NCBI RefSeq assembly: GCF_030409685.1
Contig: NZ_JAUFQJ010000002.1
Coordinates: forward strand, 124,001-188,000
Reading direction: 5' to 3'
Source of the DNA: Ferruginibacter paludis
GTDB lineage: Bacteria > Bacteroidota > Bacteroidia > Chitinophagales > Chitinophagaceae
Length of the DNA stretch: 64,000 bases
Below the pieces are notes generated by a model. The model made no database searches. It saw only the letters and a program-made list of their open reading frames with translations, and was not told where the DNA came from. How positions within the stretch are numbered: position 1 is the first letter of the stretch; each line of letters opens with the position of its first letter. Below are positions 1-8,779 of this stretch, piece by piece. Position numbers and translations under genes: made by a program.

Positions 1-370
1 TCTTGTACAAGGCAATGGCTTCCGGCTGATTTTTGCCTGTTTCCAGTACACATTTTTTATAGCCCAGTTCGACGCTCCATGTTTCAAGCATTTGCAGCAG
101 GGCCGATGCAATGCCTTTACCACGGCAGGCGGGTAAAACAAACATGCGCTTTACTTCCATCGTATCCGGGTTCAATTCCCTGATGGCCCCGGAGCCTACC
201 GCCACATCGCCATCATAAGCCACCAGCGCATATTTTATGGTTGCAGCTTTGTTAAACTGTGCATAAAATGCATGCTCATCACCGTCGCGGATTTTTAAGT
301 CTGCGTCTAATTGTTGTACCAACTCCCGGAAATGGCTGTCATCCGAACTTGTTCTTTTTATTGTAATCAT
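1..370 (-). CDS. GNAT family N-acetyltransferase (3' end cut off by window)
   Basis: Reading the minus strand from an ATG at 370 gives an open frame that runs off the left edge, about 123 residues. The frame holds the typical GNAT core: a strand ending in VKRMFV, followed by the acetyl-CoA-binding loop RGKGIA and helix, then a strand/helix with LETGKNQPEAIALYK. Family members transfer an acetyl group from acetyl-CoA to an amine; the substrate here cannot be told. The C-terminal part is missing only because the window ends. It stands alone on this strand, with a long non-coding stretch upstream. Confidence 0.85.
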   Translation of the reverse strand, partial: MITIKRTSSDDSHFRELVQQLDADLKIRDGDEHAFYAQFNKAATIKYALVAYDGDVAVGSGAIRELNPDTMEVKRMFVLPACRGKGIASALLQMLETWSVELGYKKCVLETGKNQPEAIALYK

Positions 371-797
371 AATAGAATTAAATAGGCTGAAAAAACAGGC
401 GACCAGCAGCCCGTTTTCTGCTATTTGCTAAAGTAACAAAATTAATACAACACATAAGTGCATATAAAATTGTCGTTGTTTATTTGACCTCATGGATTTC
501 TAAATTGGCCGTTTAGTAGTTGAGACGTTAAGCTTAAAAATAGAATGATGTCTTTGCGACTAAACGCATGTAATGAGTTGCGGCCTGATGACGCAACAAT
601 TTTAAGTGTAGCACAATCCTTTCATAGAAACAACTGTATGTAAAATTATTCGATGTATTGAGTCAGGTGACTTTTTACCTTGGCAACATTTAGGTAATGT
701 GACTTTATATGTTGATCGTACAGATTACATCAGGTGATAAACCAAGTACACTGTTAAACTGATTTTTTACTTTCTCAACTGCCTGCAGGTGAGTATT
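371..797. other. non-coding stretch, nothing recognised
   Basis: AT-rich sequence between the GNAT start and the decayed coding remnants to the right. It should contain the promoter of the GNAT gene. I see no convincing ORF, RNA gene or long repeat in it. Confidence 0.5.
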
Positions 798-1017
798 TCA
801 CTTGTTATATTGCTCGATTGCAGGCTGCCCCAAATATTTAGTCTGATTGTTGAAGATTTTATGATCAAAGGTTACTGTTTTAGTTGGACGCCATTCATTG
901 TAGCTGTATGGTGTAAAAAATTCAACCACCAGATCTCAGTATACGTTGAAGCATTTACCATTGATGTTTCCAAACAATGATTCACCCGGTTTAATGCGGA
1001 GTGTTGAAAATTTTCCC
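798..1017 (-). pseudogene. possible decayed coding remnant with one in-frame TGA
   Basis: On the minus strand one frame stays open for about 73 codons except for a single TGA at 936-938, ending at a TGA at 798-800. The translation has protein-like composition (for example PGESLFGNINGKCF and TPYSYNEWRPTKTVTFDHK), while the opposite-strand ORFs here look random. No start codon context or family was recognised, so this could also be chance in AT-rich DNA. Low confidence. Confidence 0.25.
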
Positions 1018-1018
1018 C

Positions 1019-1140
1019 TTAAAAATTATGTTGCATTCCCCAACCGGCACTGTAAAGTATTTGTCCACCCATATTTGCGACTGATTAAGGGAGCTGAATG
1101 TTGGCAGGTATTTGGTAAGTATACCTCCGTAAAATAATAA
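1019..1140 (-). pseudogene. C-terminal remnant of an outer-membrane beta-barrel protein
   Basis: One minus-strand frame ends in ILYSAGWGMQHNF followed by TAA at 1019-1021. A final strand of alternating residues ending in an aromatic Phe is the usual C-terminus of Bacteroidota outer-membrane beta-barrels such as TonB-dependent receptors. Upstream in the same frame there is a stop after about 19 codons (QIPANIQLP, stop), and the body of the gene is absent because the mla operon begins at 1176. I infer a truncated relic, not a functional gene. Confidence 0.35.
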
Positions 1141-1175
1141 CCTGAAATCAATTTACTCTTTTAACGGTTCAAATA

Positions 1176-1943
1176 ATGCCTAATCAAATTTTTACAGCCG
1201 GTCTTCATAATATGGCAGACCAGGTATATTTTTTTAAGTCGTTTTTCCGCAACATTTTTAAAAAAGGATTTGAGTGGGAAGAATTGTTTCGCCAAACCTA
1301 CCTGATTGGATATAAATCAATAGGCATAATTACATTAACGGGATTTATACTGGGGATTGTATTAACACTGCAATCTCAGCCTACCATGAAAGAATTTGGA
1401 GCTGAAAGTTATATTCCCCGCATGGTATCTGTTTCTGTTATAAGAGAAATAGGACCCGTAATTATCGCCTTGATCTGCGCAGGAAAGGTAGCCTCTGGTA
1501 TTGGGGCGGAGTTGAGCAGTATGAATGTTACAGAACAGATTGAAGCCATGGAAGTATCCGGGGCTAATCCTGTTCAGTTTTTAGTAGTTACACGTATACT
1601 GGCTTGTATTGTTATGATACCGCTGCTGACGATTTTTGCAGACGCTATGGCTTTGGTTGGTGGTTTTACAGCTACTGTGCTAAGCGGGGATATTACCGCC
1701 AAGCTCTATTTTACCAATGCCCTTACCATATTGGATTACAGCGATCTATTGCCTGCGCTTTTCAAGACGATACTTTTTGGATTTGCCATTGGTTTTGTGG
1801 GTTGCTTTAAAGGCTTTACTTCTAATAACGGTACGGCCAGTGTTGGACTTGCGGCAAACTCCGCTGTTGTAACCGCTTCTGTATGGATTATTATTATTGA
1901 TGCCATTGTTGTACAGGTCACCAATTCAATTTTATACAGTTAA
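1176..1943 (+). CDS. MlaE-type ABC transporter permease
   Basis: 255-residue integral membrane protein of the MlaE/YrbE/TGD1 family, the permease subunit of MCE-type transporters that move phospholipids or other hydrophobic compounds between inner and outer membrane. The conserved family stretch EIGPVIIALICAGKVASGIG followed by GAELSSMNVTEQIEAM (about residues 89-125) is intact, and at least four further hydrophobic segments follow. Length matches the family (about 245-265). The next gene, the ATPase, starts 4 bp after this stop, and the MCE substrate-binding protein follows, so the three form one operon (permease-ATPase-MCE). An alternative start at the second Met (residue 13) is possible. 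Confidence 0.92.
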   Translation: MPNQIFTAGLHNMADQVYFFKSFFRNIFKKGFEWEELFRQTYLIGYKSIGIITLTGFILGIVLTLQSQPTMKEFGAESYIPRMVSVSVIREIGPVIIALICAGKVASGIGAELSSMNVTEQIEAMEVSGANPVQFLVVTRILACIVMIPLLTIFADAMALVGGFTATVLSGDITAKLYFTNALTILDYSDLLPALFKTILFGFAIGFVGCFKGFTSNNGTASVGLAANSAVVTASVWIIIIDAIVVQVTNSILYS

Positions 1944-1947
1944 AACA

Positions 1948-2682
1948 ATGGAAGCAGAAAAAGTAATAGAAGTAAAAAACCTGGTGAAAAGCTTTGGAAC
2001 CAGGGAGATACTTTCCGGTATCAGTTTTAATGTGCACAGGGGTGAGAATGTGGTGATACTGGGTAAATCCGGAACAGGTAAATCAGTAACCATTAAATGC
2101 ATTGCGGGCTTGCTTAAACAGGATGAGGGTTCATTAAAAGTATTTGGCGAAGACGTAAACGAACTGGATGAAGATGCACTGAAAGCGTTACGCTGCAGGT
2201 TGGGATTTTTATTTCAAAGTGCCGCCTTATACGATTCCATGACAGTGCGGGAAAACCTGGCATTTCCCTTAAAGCGGGTGCTGAAGATAAAAGACAAAGC
2301 AGAAATTGAAAGCCGATGCATTGAGGTATTACGTTCCGTAGGCCTGGAAGATGCCATTGATAAAATGCCTGCAGACTTAAGTGGTGGCATGCGCAAGCGC
2401 ATGGGGCTTGCACGTACACTCATAGTAAAGCCAGAGATTATTTTATATGATGAACCAACGACCGGCCTTGATACAATTACTTCGAAAGAAATCAGCAGCC
2501 TGGTACTGGAAATGCAGGAACAGTATGATGCAACATCTGTAATTATCACTCATGATATACCGTGCGCAAAAATTACGGCAGACCGCGTAATGATTCTGCA
2601 TGAAGGCAAGTGCATTGCTGAAGGTACTTATGCTGAGCTTGAAAATAGTGACAACGAATTTATACGCTCATTTTTTAAATAA
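1948..2682 (+). CDS. MlaF-type ABC transporter ATP-binding protein
   Basis: 244-residue ATPase of the MlaF group, energising the MlaE permease. Walker A GKSGTGKS, the ABC signature in the MlaF-typical form LSGGMRKRMGLART, Walker B IILYDEPTTGLD and the H-loop in VIITHD are all present. The start used is the ATG at 1948, four bases after the mlaE stop; a longer frame begins inside mlaE but would add residues not seen in the family. The stop is followed after 5 bp by the MCE gene, so translation coupling in a tight operon is likely. Confidence 0.93.
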   Translation: MEAEKVIEVKNLVKSFGTREILSGISFNVHRGENVVILGKSGTGKSVTIKCIAGLLKQDEGSLKVFGEDVNELDEDALKALRCRLGFLFQSAALYDSMTVRENLAFPLKRVLKIKDKAEIESRCIEVLRSVGLEDAIDKMPADLSGGMRKRMGLARTLIVKPEIILYDEPTTGLDTITSKEISSLVLEMQEQYDATSVIITHDIPCAKITADRVMILHEGKCIAEGTYAELENSDNEFIRSFFK

Positions 2683-2687
2683 TCAAC

Positions 2688-3491
2688 ATGAATATTTCTG
2701 CGGGTCAAAAAACAAGAACCGGAATCTTTGTCGTAATCAGTCTGCTATTGTTAGTTGGATTGATATTTTTGATCGGAAAACAAAAAAATTTATTCAGCCG
2801 CACGTTTTTAGTGTATGCCAATTTTAAAAATATTGCTGGTACAAAGGAGGGCAATTTTGTACGCTTTGCAGGCATTAATATCGGTACAGTACAAACTATT
2901 ACTATTGTTAACGACACTACTGTTCAACTGGCATTGAGTATTGATGATAAAGTAAGGCAGTATATAAAAACAGATGCTGTTGCCAGTATTGGAAGCGATG
3001 GTTTGATGGGTGATAAACTTATAATGATTGCACCCGGCAATACCGGATCTGCCGTGGCAAAAAGCGGTGACGTATTGCTGAGTTCCAACCCGTTAAATGT
3101 CGATAAAATAATGAACAACCTTGCTAAAATTGCCGATAATGCTACCGTGCTAACGGAAGGGTTGGCAGATATCGTTACCAAGGTGAATCAGGGTAAAGGC
3201 TCACTGGGCCGCCTGATGAACAACGATAACCTTGCCCGCAAAATGGAAAATACCATAGCAACAGCCAATGAAACTGCTGCCAGTATTAAAACTACGGCCA
3301 ACACTGTTAATGAAAATATGCAGGCGGCACAGCACAGTTTTTTACTGCGGGGTTATTTTAAACGAAAAGAAAAAAAGCGCATTAAAGATTCGACAGAGAA
3401 AGCCGAAAAATTAGTAGCGCCTGAAAAAATGAAAAAGGATGGCGGTAAAAAAGACGCAGCAAAAAAAGAAGATGCTGAAAAAGAAAATTGA
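2688..3491 (+). CDS. MCE/MlaD family substrate-binding protein
   Basis: 267-residue protein with one N-terminal membrane anchor (about residues 14-32), a single MCE domain (about 38-115, including the typical GxxVRFAGINIGTV and the SDGLMGDKLIMI segment), then a helical region (about 140-215) and a Lys/Glu-rich, probably disordered C-terminus. MCE domains form hexameric rings that bind lipids in the periplasm and work with MlaE/MlaF. As last gene of the operon it is followed directly by a terminator hairpin that begins inside its last codons. The lysine-rich tail is not part of the MCE family core. Confidence 0.9.
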   Translation: MNISAGQKTRTGIFVVISLLLLVGLIFLIGKQKNLFSRTFLVYANFKNIAGTKEGNFVRFAGINIGTVQTITIVNDTTVQLALSIDDKVRQYIKTDAVASIGSDGLMGDKLIMIAPGNTGSAVAKSGDVLLSSNPLNVDKIMNNLAKIADNATVLTEGLADIVTKVNQGKGSLGRLMNNDNLARKMENTIATANETAASIKTTANTVNENMQAAQHSFLLRGYFKRKEKKRIKDSTEKAEKLVAPEKMKKDGGKKDAAKKEDAEKEN

Positions 3492-3510
3492 CTATCGGTA
3501 GTCAATTTTT
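3484..3510 (+). terminator. Rho-independent terminator of the mla operon
   Basis: A perfect 11-bp stem (AAAATTGACTA at 3484-3494, complement at 3499-3509) with the loop TCGG, ending in a run of T. It overlaps the stop codon of the MCE gene. The AT-rich outer pairs make it symmetrical, so it may also act weakly on the other strand. Confidence 0.85.
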
Positions 3511-3556
3511 CGTAAGTAGCATATAACCTTTAATGAACGCAATACCGCCACGTTGG

Positions 3557-3751
3557 TTAAGTGGGCCTGTCGGATGTATTGCGGATAAGACCGATGCCGG
3601 CACCAAAGAAAATGATGCCCAATATGCCATACATCACAATGGTTTTAATACTGTGCGTACCAGTACCAGAGTTCATAAAATAATAGCCGGCGGTGATTAG
3701 CCCAATAACACCCAACAAGGTGAGGATGATTCCAATGATTCGTTTTTCCAT
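3557..3751 (-). CDS. small two-TM membrane protein
   Basis: 64-residue hydrophobic protein starting MEKRIIGIILTLLG at 3751; a longer in-frame start at 3769 adds only six residues. Two membrane segments are visible (about residues 5-23 and 37-56) joined by a short polar loop. Small proteins of this shape are common in Chitinophagaceae and have no assigned role. It stands alone, convergent to the mla operon, with its own upstream region. Confidence 0.7.
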   Translation of the reverse strand: MEKRIIGIILTLLGVIGLITAGYYFMNSGTGTHSIKTIVMYGILGIIFFGAGIGLIRNTSDRPT

Positions 3752-3905
3752 GATGTTTTTTCTATACAATTACAAACCGAGTGCCGATTTAAAACTGAAA
3801 TAAAATCCACCTGGAAAAACAATATAAATTGCAACCTCTTAATTTAATTTGTAAAGATGGGTCGGAAATACTGTGAGGCCAAAGCAATTGCATATATAAT
3901 TCTGA

Positions 3906-4694
3906 TCAATATTCCATAATCTCGATCTTTCTAAAATCCATCGGGTGGCTGTTGGATTGCAATGAAATGTAGCCGCTGGTAACTGCATCTCTATTGCCAA
4001 CAATAAATTTCTTTCCCTCTGAATGGGCTGCGTCATAATGCGGATTTTCGAACTGAAGAATTTGTTCGCCATTTACAAAATGCATGATTCTTCCATTGTT
4101 CACATCAATTTCAGCCGTCACCCATTCATCGCCATTGAACGTTTCTTTTACTGTTGGCGCTGTGCAATAATCTGTATTTCTTTTTCCATCAATTTCAACA
4201 TACATACCCGAGGCACATATTTCACCGGTAGGGCGTTCAGTTTTTCCATCCCCACCATGCAGGTTGTACTCCAGGCAAACAGGAAATTGCTGACGCAAAC
4301 CTACTGTTGCAGGTGGCTGACAATAATACTGTATGCCGCCATCTTTAAAACCCCAGGAAGGGGCACCAGGTGTTAGTTTGCCCACAAAACGGTACTCCAC
4401 TTTTAAACGAAAATTGGTAAATTTTTTATTGAAATATAAGGCGCCGAAACGGTTGGCAAAACTATCGTACTGATCGTACCGGGTGCTTAAAATACCGTTT
4501 GCTACACGAAAAGTTTTGCCGAAATTGTCGCCCAGTTTATAACCATTTATTTTAGCTTCCCATCCCTGTAAATTCTTTCCGTTAAAAAGGCTTGTCCATT
4601 TACTGCTGGTGCGTCCAGTTTCGTTAAGCCTCACCGTTGTACAAGCCTGCAATGCTAACAGTAACACGATTGCCAACCACTGAATTTGTTTCAT
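3906..4694 (-). CDS. DUF1080 (3-keto-disaccharide hydrolase-like) lipoprotein
   Basis: 262-residue secreted lipoprotein: signal peptide with lipobox LQAC (Cys 18), then one DUF1080 domain (about 35-262). Family landmarks are WTSLFNGKNLQGWEAK near the N-terminus, and the GGIQYYCQPP and TGEICASGMYVEIDG segments of the concanavalin-like jelly roll. DUF1080 proteins bind or cleave carbohydrates; some hydrolyse 3-keto-glucosides. It is divergent from the GH20 gene, sharing a 114-bp intergenic region, which fits a glycan-use context. A second DUF1080 protein lies at 23030-23839. Confidence 0.85.
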   Translation of the reverse strand: MKQIQWLAIVLLLALQACTTVRLNETGRTSSKWTSLFNGKNLQGWEAKINGYKLGDNFGKTFRVANGILSTRYDQYDSFANRFGALYFNKKFTNFRLKVEYRFVGKLTPGAPSWGFKDGGIQYYCQPPATVGLRQQFPVCLEYNLHGGDGKTERPTGEICASGMYVEIDGKRNTDYCTAPTVKETFNGDEWVTAEIDVNNGRIMHFVNGEQILQFENPHYDAAHSEGKKFIVGNRDAVTSGYISLQSNSHPMDFRKIEIMEY

Positions 4695-4808
4695 ATTAAA
4701 AATAATTTTGGGTAAGATAACGAAATAACGGGGTTTTCAAAATTCTTGGCGGGTAGCGGATGTTTAAAATATTGGGTTAACTTTCGGCGATAAAACAACC
4801 TCTACAAT

Positions 4809-7346
4809 ATGCGTACAATGTTTTTTTCAAGTCTGGTATTGACCAGCTTTTTTAACGTAGCCACAGCTCAGAAAATGAAACGTTTTGATGAAAAGAACCT
4901 ACAGGTAAGCTGGCGGTTGATCGCCAACCATTACAATCAGTCAATCGATGCGTATTGTGCCTTTACCATTTTAAACAAAGGGAAAGCGCCACTACCTTCA
5001 GGCGGATGGGCTATTTATTTTTCCTCCAACAGCGATATTGCAACCACCACCGCACCATCAGGTCTTGAGGTAACGCATATCAACGGTGATATTTTTAAAC
5101 TCTATCCTGCAGCGGGTTTTAAACCCATTGCGGCCAAAGATTCAGCTCGTATAGAATACGTTTCTCCCGGGTTGTTGCTCAATCGTTCATTGGCCCCGTC
5201 AGGGCTCTACATTGTGTGGGATAATGATCCGGCCAATGGATTTCCCATCGCCAACTATACTGTAGGCTCTTTACAAAATGCTACTACCGGGTTGGTAACA
5301 CCAGCAACAATTTACCAGAGAAACAGTGCGACAAAAGATATTCCCGCAACACAGTTACCAAAAATATTTCCTACCCCTGCAAGCTATAAAGAAACCGGTG
5401 GGGCATTTTTATTAAGTGCTGATATCTCCATTCAAACGGATGCTGCGTTTCAAAAAGAAGCCGGATATTTATCGCAGGTGTTGGGCAGTGCAATTGGCAA
5501 AAAGCCTTTAACGATTGGTAACGGCGGAGCTAAAGCAATAGCGTTGCAAAAGGCTGATATGCCACAGGAAGCATATAAACTTTCCGTAAGCAGCAACGGC
5601 ATTGTGATATCAGCAGGTTCCGGTGCAGGCATTTTTTATGGCATTCAATCGTTGCGCTCAATGGTACTCCCCGCCACAGGTGCAACACAAACAAGCGTTT
5701 CTATACCGACGGTGGAAGTGCAGGATGCGCCGCGGTTTGGGCTTAGAAGCCTGATGCTGGATGTGGCAAGAAATTTTCAACCAAAGGAGCAAATTTTAAA
5801 AGCACTTGATTTAATGGCGCAGTACAAAATGAATGTATTGCATTTTCATTTCAGTGATGATGAAGGCTGGCGCATTGAAATTCCTTCATTGCCCGAACTG
5901 ACCGCCATTGGTGCCAGGCGGGGTCATACACTGGACAGCAAAACCATGCTGCCGGCCTGTTATGGAACGGGGCCCGTTGCGGGCAAGGGCGCAGGCAGTG
6001 GCTTTTATACAAAGAATGATTTTATTGAAATACTGCAATACGCAAAGGATCGCTATATAGAAGTAATTCCGGAAATCGAATCGCCGGGTCATGGAAGGGC
6101 GGCCATTAAAGCAATGGAGGCACGGTATGACCGGTTGATGAAATCAGGCGATAAAACGGAGGCCGAGCGGTATTTGCTGAGCGATAGCAACGACCAGTCT
6201 GTATACAGCTCGGCACAAATGTGGAAAGATAATGTGATGTGTGTGGCATTGCCATCCGTGTATACTTTTATGGGCAAGGTAACCGAAGAATTGATTGCCA
6301 TGTACAAAGAAGCCGGTGCGCCACTCAGCACCATTCACATGGGCGGAGATGAAGTGCCGGCGCACGTTTGGGAGAAATCGCCGGTAAGTTTACAACTGTT
6401 AAAAACGGAACCGGAACTAAAAGAGATCAACGACCTCTGGTATTACTATTATACAAAAGTCAATAAAATGTTGCAGTCGAAAGGCCTGTTTATGTCGGGT
6501 TGGGAAGAAGCCGGCATGCGCAAAACAACACTGGACGGAGCGAAAACACTCATCGTTAATCCACGCATGGCCAATGATAATATCCGCCTGCATGTATGGA
6601 ATAATATGGTAGGATGGGGCAATGAAGATTTGCCCTACCGGTTAGCCAATGCTGGGTATAAAGTAGTACTGTCCTGCGTGAGCAATAACTATCTTGACTT
6701 GTCTTATTTTAAATCGTCTGATGAGCCGGGTTATTACTGGGGCGGTTTCCAGGATATTGACAAACCCTTTTATTTTATCCCGTACGATGTGTATAGAACA
6801 ACAAAAGAAGATGCGGCCGGCAACCCGGTTGATCCCTCTTATTTTAAGGGTAAAGACAGGCTGACGGATTTTGGGAAATCCAATATAGCTGGTGTACAGG
6901 GTTTGTTGTGGGGAGAGAATATCCGTTCAACCGATGCAAGAGATTATATGTTGTTGCCCAAAGTGCTGGCCGTGGCAGAAAGGGCATGGGCCAGTGACCC
7001 TGCATGGGCGGTCATACAGGATAAAGCCGCCTTTCAACAGGCTTACAATGAAGCCTGGTCTGTATTTGCCAATGTGATAGGTAAAAGAGAATTGCCGAGG
7101 CTGGATGAACTGGCCGGCGGATTTAAATACCGCATTCCTACGGTGGGTGCTGTTGTTGAGAATGGGAAAGTGGTAGCCAATATACAACTCCCCGGTTTGA
7201 CGATACGGTATACTACGGACGGAACAGAGCCCACCCTGAACAGTAAAATATACGAAGGGCCAGTGGCAGACAAAGGCACCATTCGTTTAAAAGTCTTTAA
7301 TAATAAAGGTCGCAGCGGCAGAACGATCATTGTTGAAAATAGGTAA
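4809..7346 (+). CDS. GH20 beta-N-acetylhexosaminidase
   Basis: 845-residue exported enzyme that removes terminal N-acetylhexosamine from chitin-derived or glycoprotein glycans. Order of parts: signal peptide (1-20), CHB_HEX-type carbohydrate-binding domain (about 30-165, LQVSWRLIANHYNQSIDAYC), GH20b domain (about 185-310), GH20 TIM barrel (about 312-740), and a C-terminal beta-sandwich (about 770-845, with RYTTDGTEPT). The catalytic pair is D514-E515 in HMGGDE; the enzyme class uses substrate-assisted catalysis through the 2-acetamido group. FHFSDDEGWRIEIP is also conserved. Length and architecture match chitobiase-like members. Probably periplasmic or surface-exposed. Confidence 0.95.
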   Translation: MRTMFFSSLVLTSFFNVATAQKMKRFDEKNLQVSWRLIANHYNQSIDAYCAFTILNKGKAPLPSGGWAIYFSSNSDIATTTAPSGLEVTHINGDIFKLYPAAGFKPIAAKDSARIEYVSPGLLLNRSLAPSGLYIVWDNDPANGFPIANYTVGSLQNATTGLVTPATIYQRNSATKDIPATQLPKIFPTPASYKETGGAFLLSADISIQTDAAFQKEAGYLSQVLGSAIGKKPLTIGNGGAKAIALQKADMPQEAYKLSVSSNGIVISAGSGAGIFYGIQSLRSMVLPATGATQTSVSIPTVEVQDAPRFGLRSLMLDVARNFQPKEQILKALDLMAQYKMNVLHFHFSDDEGWRIEIPSLPELTAIGARRGHTLDSKTMLPACYGTGPVAGKGAGSGFYTKNDFIEILQYAKDRYIEVIPEIESPGHGRAAIKAMEARYDRLMKSGDKTEAERYLLSDSNDQSVYSSAQMWKDNVMCVALPSVYTFMGKVTEELIAMYKEAGAPLSTIHMGGDEVPAHVWEKSPVSLQLLKTEPELKEINDLWYYYYTKVNKMLQSKGLFMSGWEEAGMRKTTLDGAKTLIVNPRMANDNIRLHVWNNMVGWGNEDLPYRLANAGYKVVLSCVSNNYLDLSYFKSSDEPGYYWGGFQDIDKPFYFIPYDVYRTTKEDAAGNPVDPSYFKGKDRLTDFGKSNIAGVQGLLWGENIRSTDARDYMLLPKVLAVAERAWASDPAWAVIQDKAAFQQAYNEAWSVFANVIGKRELPRLDELAGGFKYRIPTVGAVVENGKVVANIQLPGLTIRYTTDGTEPTLNSKIYEGPVADKGTIRLKVFNNKGRSGRTIIVENR

Positions 7347-7376
7347 CTGGAAAAAATACTTTTTAGATGACCGGAG

Positions 7377-7408
7377 TTGGTTACAGAATATTTTATTGTG
7401 TACCTTAA
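7377..7408 (+). promoter_or_regulatory. candidate Bacteroidota promoter of the beta-helix/cytochrome pair
   Basis: TTGG at 7377-7380 and TACCTTAA at 7401-7408 sit 21 bp apart, close to the Bacteroidota -33 TTTG / -7 TAnnTTTG pattern (6 of 8 at the -7 box), 33 bp before the start at 7442. Sequence-only prediction. Confidence 0.3.
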
Positions 7409-7441
7409 TGCGATAATACGCTTGCAAAATAAAAATGACAT

Positions 7442-8725
7442 ATGAAAAAGTTAATGCTTCCGGCGGTATTGCTTGTATTGATTGCGGTACAGCTATCTTC
7501 CTGCAAACAAAAAGCCACGGGCGAAGAAGGATATAACACCACGATTAGTTTTGGTCCCGGTGATGAAAGTAAAATTGTGGAAGCATTTTTATCCATTAAG
7601 GACAGTACGTCTATCTTATTAAAACAAGGCACTTACAAATTCGACAACCTGAGTATTGCAGAAGTCAATCATATCCGGATTAAAGGAGAAGGATATGATA
7701 AAACAATCCTTGATTTTTCCGGTCAAACCCAGGGCGGTGAGGGCATCAGGATAACCGGTGTAAAGGGCTTTACAATAGACGCCATGACCATCAGGGATTC
7801 AAAAGGAGATTTAATTAAAATAAACAAGAGTCGTGATGTGACCATTACCAACCTGCACGCCGTGTGGAAAACGGCCGACAGTACCAGTGGCGGGTATGCC
7901 ATTTACCCCGTACTGTGCAAAAATGTGCTGATTGAAAATTGTTATGCAGAAGGTTCTTCCGATGCTGGTATTTATGTGGGTCAATCAGATAGCACGATTG
8001 TAAGAAAGTGTAAAGCTGCAAAAAATGTGGCCGGTTGTGAGATTGAAAACACCTCCCATGCACAGGTGTACGACAATGAATTTTATAACAACACCGCGGG
8101 CTTCCTGGTGTTTGATCTGCCCGGGCTTTCACAACGGGGCGGCTTTGCAAAAGCGTACAACAATTATATTCATGATAACAACAACCGTAATTTCGCCAAG
8201 GCCGGTAGCTTTGGCACCATTTCAGGTGTTGGCAATGCATCGCCGGGTAGTGGTGTCATTATTTTAGCGGCTTCCAATGTTGAGATTTATGGCAACAGGA
8301 TCATCAATAACAATTCATCTTCTGTAACCATTGCCTCCGGTTTTTCTGTAGATGAGAAGGCGGCGGAAAAAATCAACGATCAGTATTCTCCCATTTCTAC
8401 CCATATAAAAATTTATGACAACACTATTGAAATGGGCAATGCTTTTCCTGAACCGGCATACCAGCATCACATCGGCAAATTACTCGTGGCTATTGAACAA
8501 AAATTGAATGTGCAGGATCCCAATCGTAAGAATAAACGCATGCCCTTTATTATGTACGATGGTTTTTCCACCAATATGTTGACTGGCGGAAAGAATGCCA
8601 ATCCGGATTCCATTTGTATCAACCAGCCGGGCGACAATGTATTTGTGAATTCCGATTTCATCAATATGGCACAGCCTGGAAAATGGCATCCCGATACCAA
8701 TATGACGGCCTTTATTTGTAAATAG
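7442..8725 (+). CDS. parallel beta-helix lipoprotein (TIGR03805-like)
   Basis: 427-residue lipoprotein, signal peptide with lipobox LSSC (Cys 21). The body is a right-handed parallel beta-helix with repeated turns such as ITGVKGFTIDAMTIRDS, KNVLIENCYAEGSSDAGIYV, QVYDNEFYNNTAGFLVF and SNVEIYGNRIINNNSS, the NosD/pectate-lyase type. Members of this family (TIGR03805) occur as a regular two-gene pair with a diheme cytochrome family (TIGR03806), exactly as here, where the cytochrome gene starts 54 bp downstream. The role of the pair is unknown. No catalytic residues of polysaccharide lyases could be assigned. Confidence 0.85.
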   Translation: MKKLMLPAVLLVLIAVQLSSCKQKATGEEGYNTTISFGPGDESKIVEAFLSIKDSTSILLKQGTYKFDNLSIAEVNHIRIKGEGYDKTILDFSGQTQGGEGIRITGVKGFTIDAMTIRDSKGDLIKINKSRDVTITNLHAVWKTADSTSGGYAIYPVLCKNVLIENCYAEGSSDAGIYVGQSDSTIVRKCKAAKNVAGCEIENTSHAQVYDNEFYNNTAGFLVFDLPGLSQRGGFAKAYNNYIHDNNNRNFAKAGSFGTISGVGNASPGSGVIILAASNVEIYGNRIINNNSSSVTIASGFSVDEKAAEKINDQYSPISTHIKIYDNTIEMGNAFPEPAYQHHIGKLLVAIEQKLNVQDPNRKNKRMPFIMYDGFSTNMLTGGKNANPDSICINQPGDNVFVNSDFINMAQPGKWHPDTNMTAFICK

Positions 8726-8779
8726 TGTCATCACCGTTTTTTCAAAAGAACGTTTTAATTTTACTTACAAACCTGTAGC

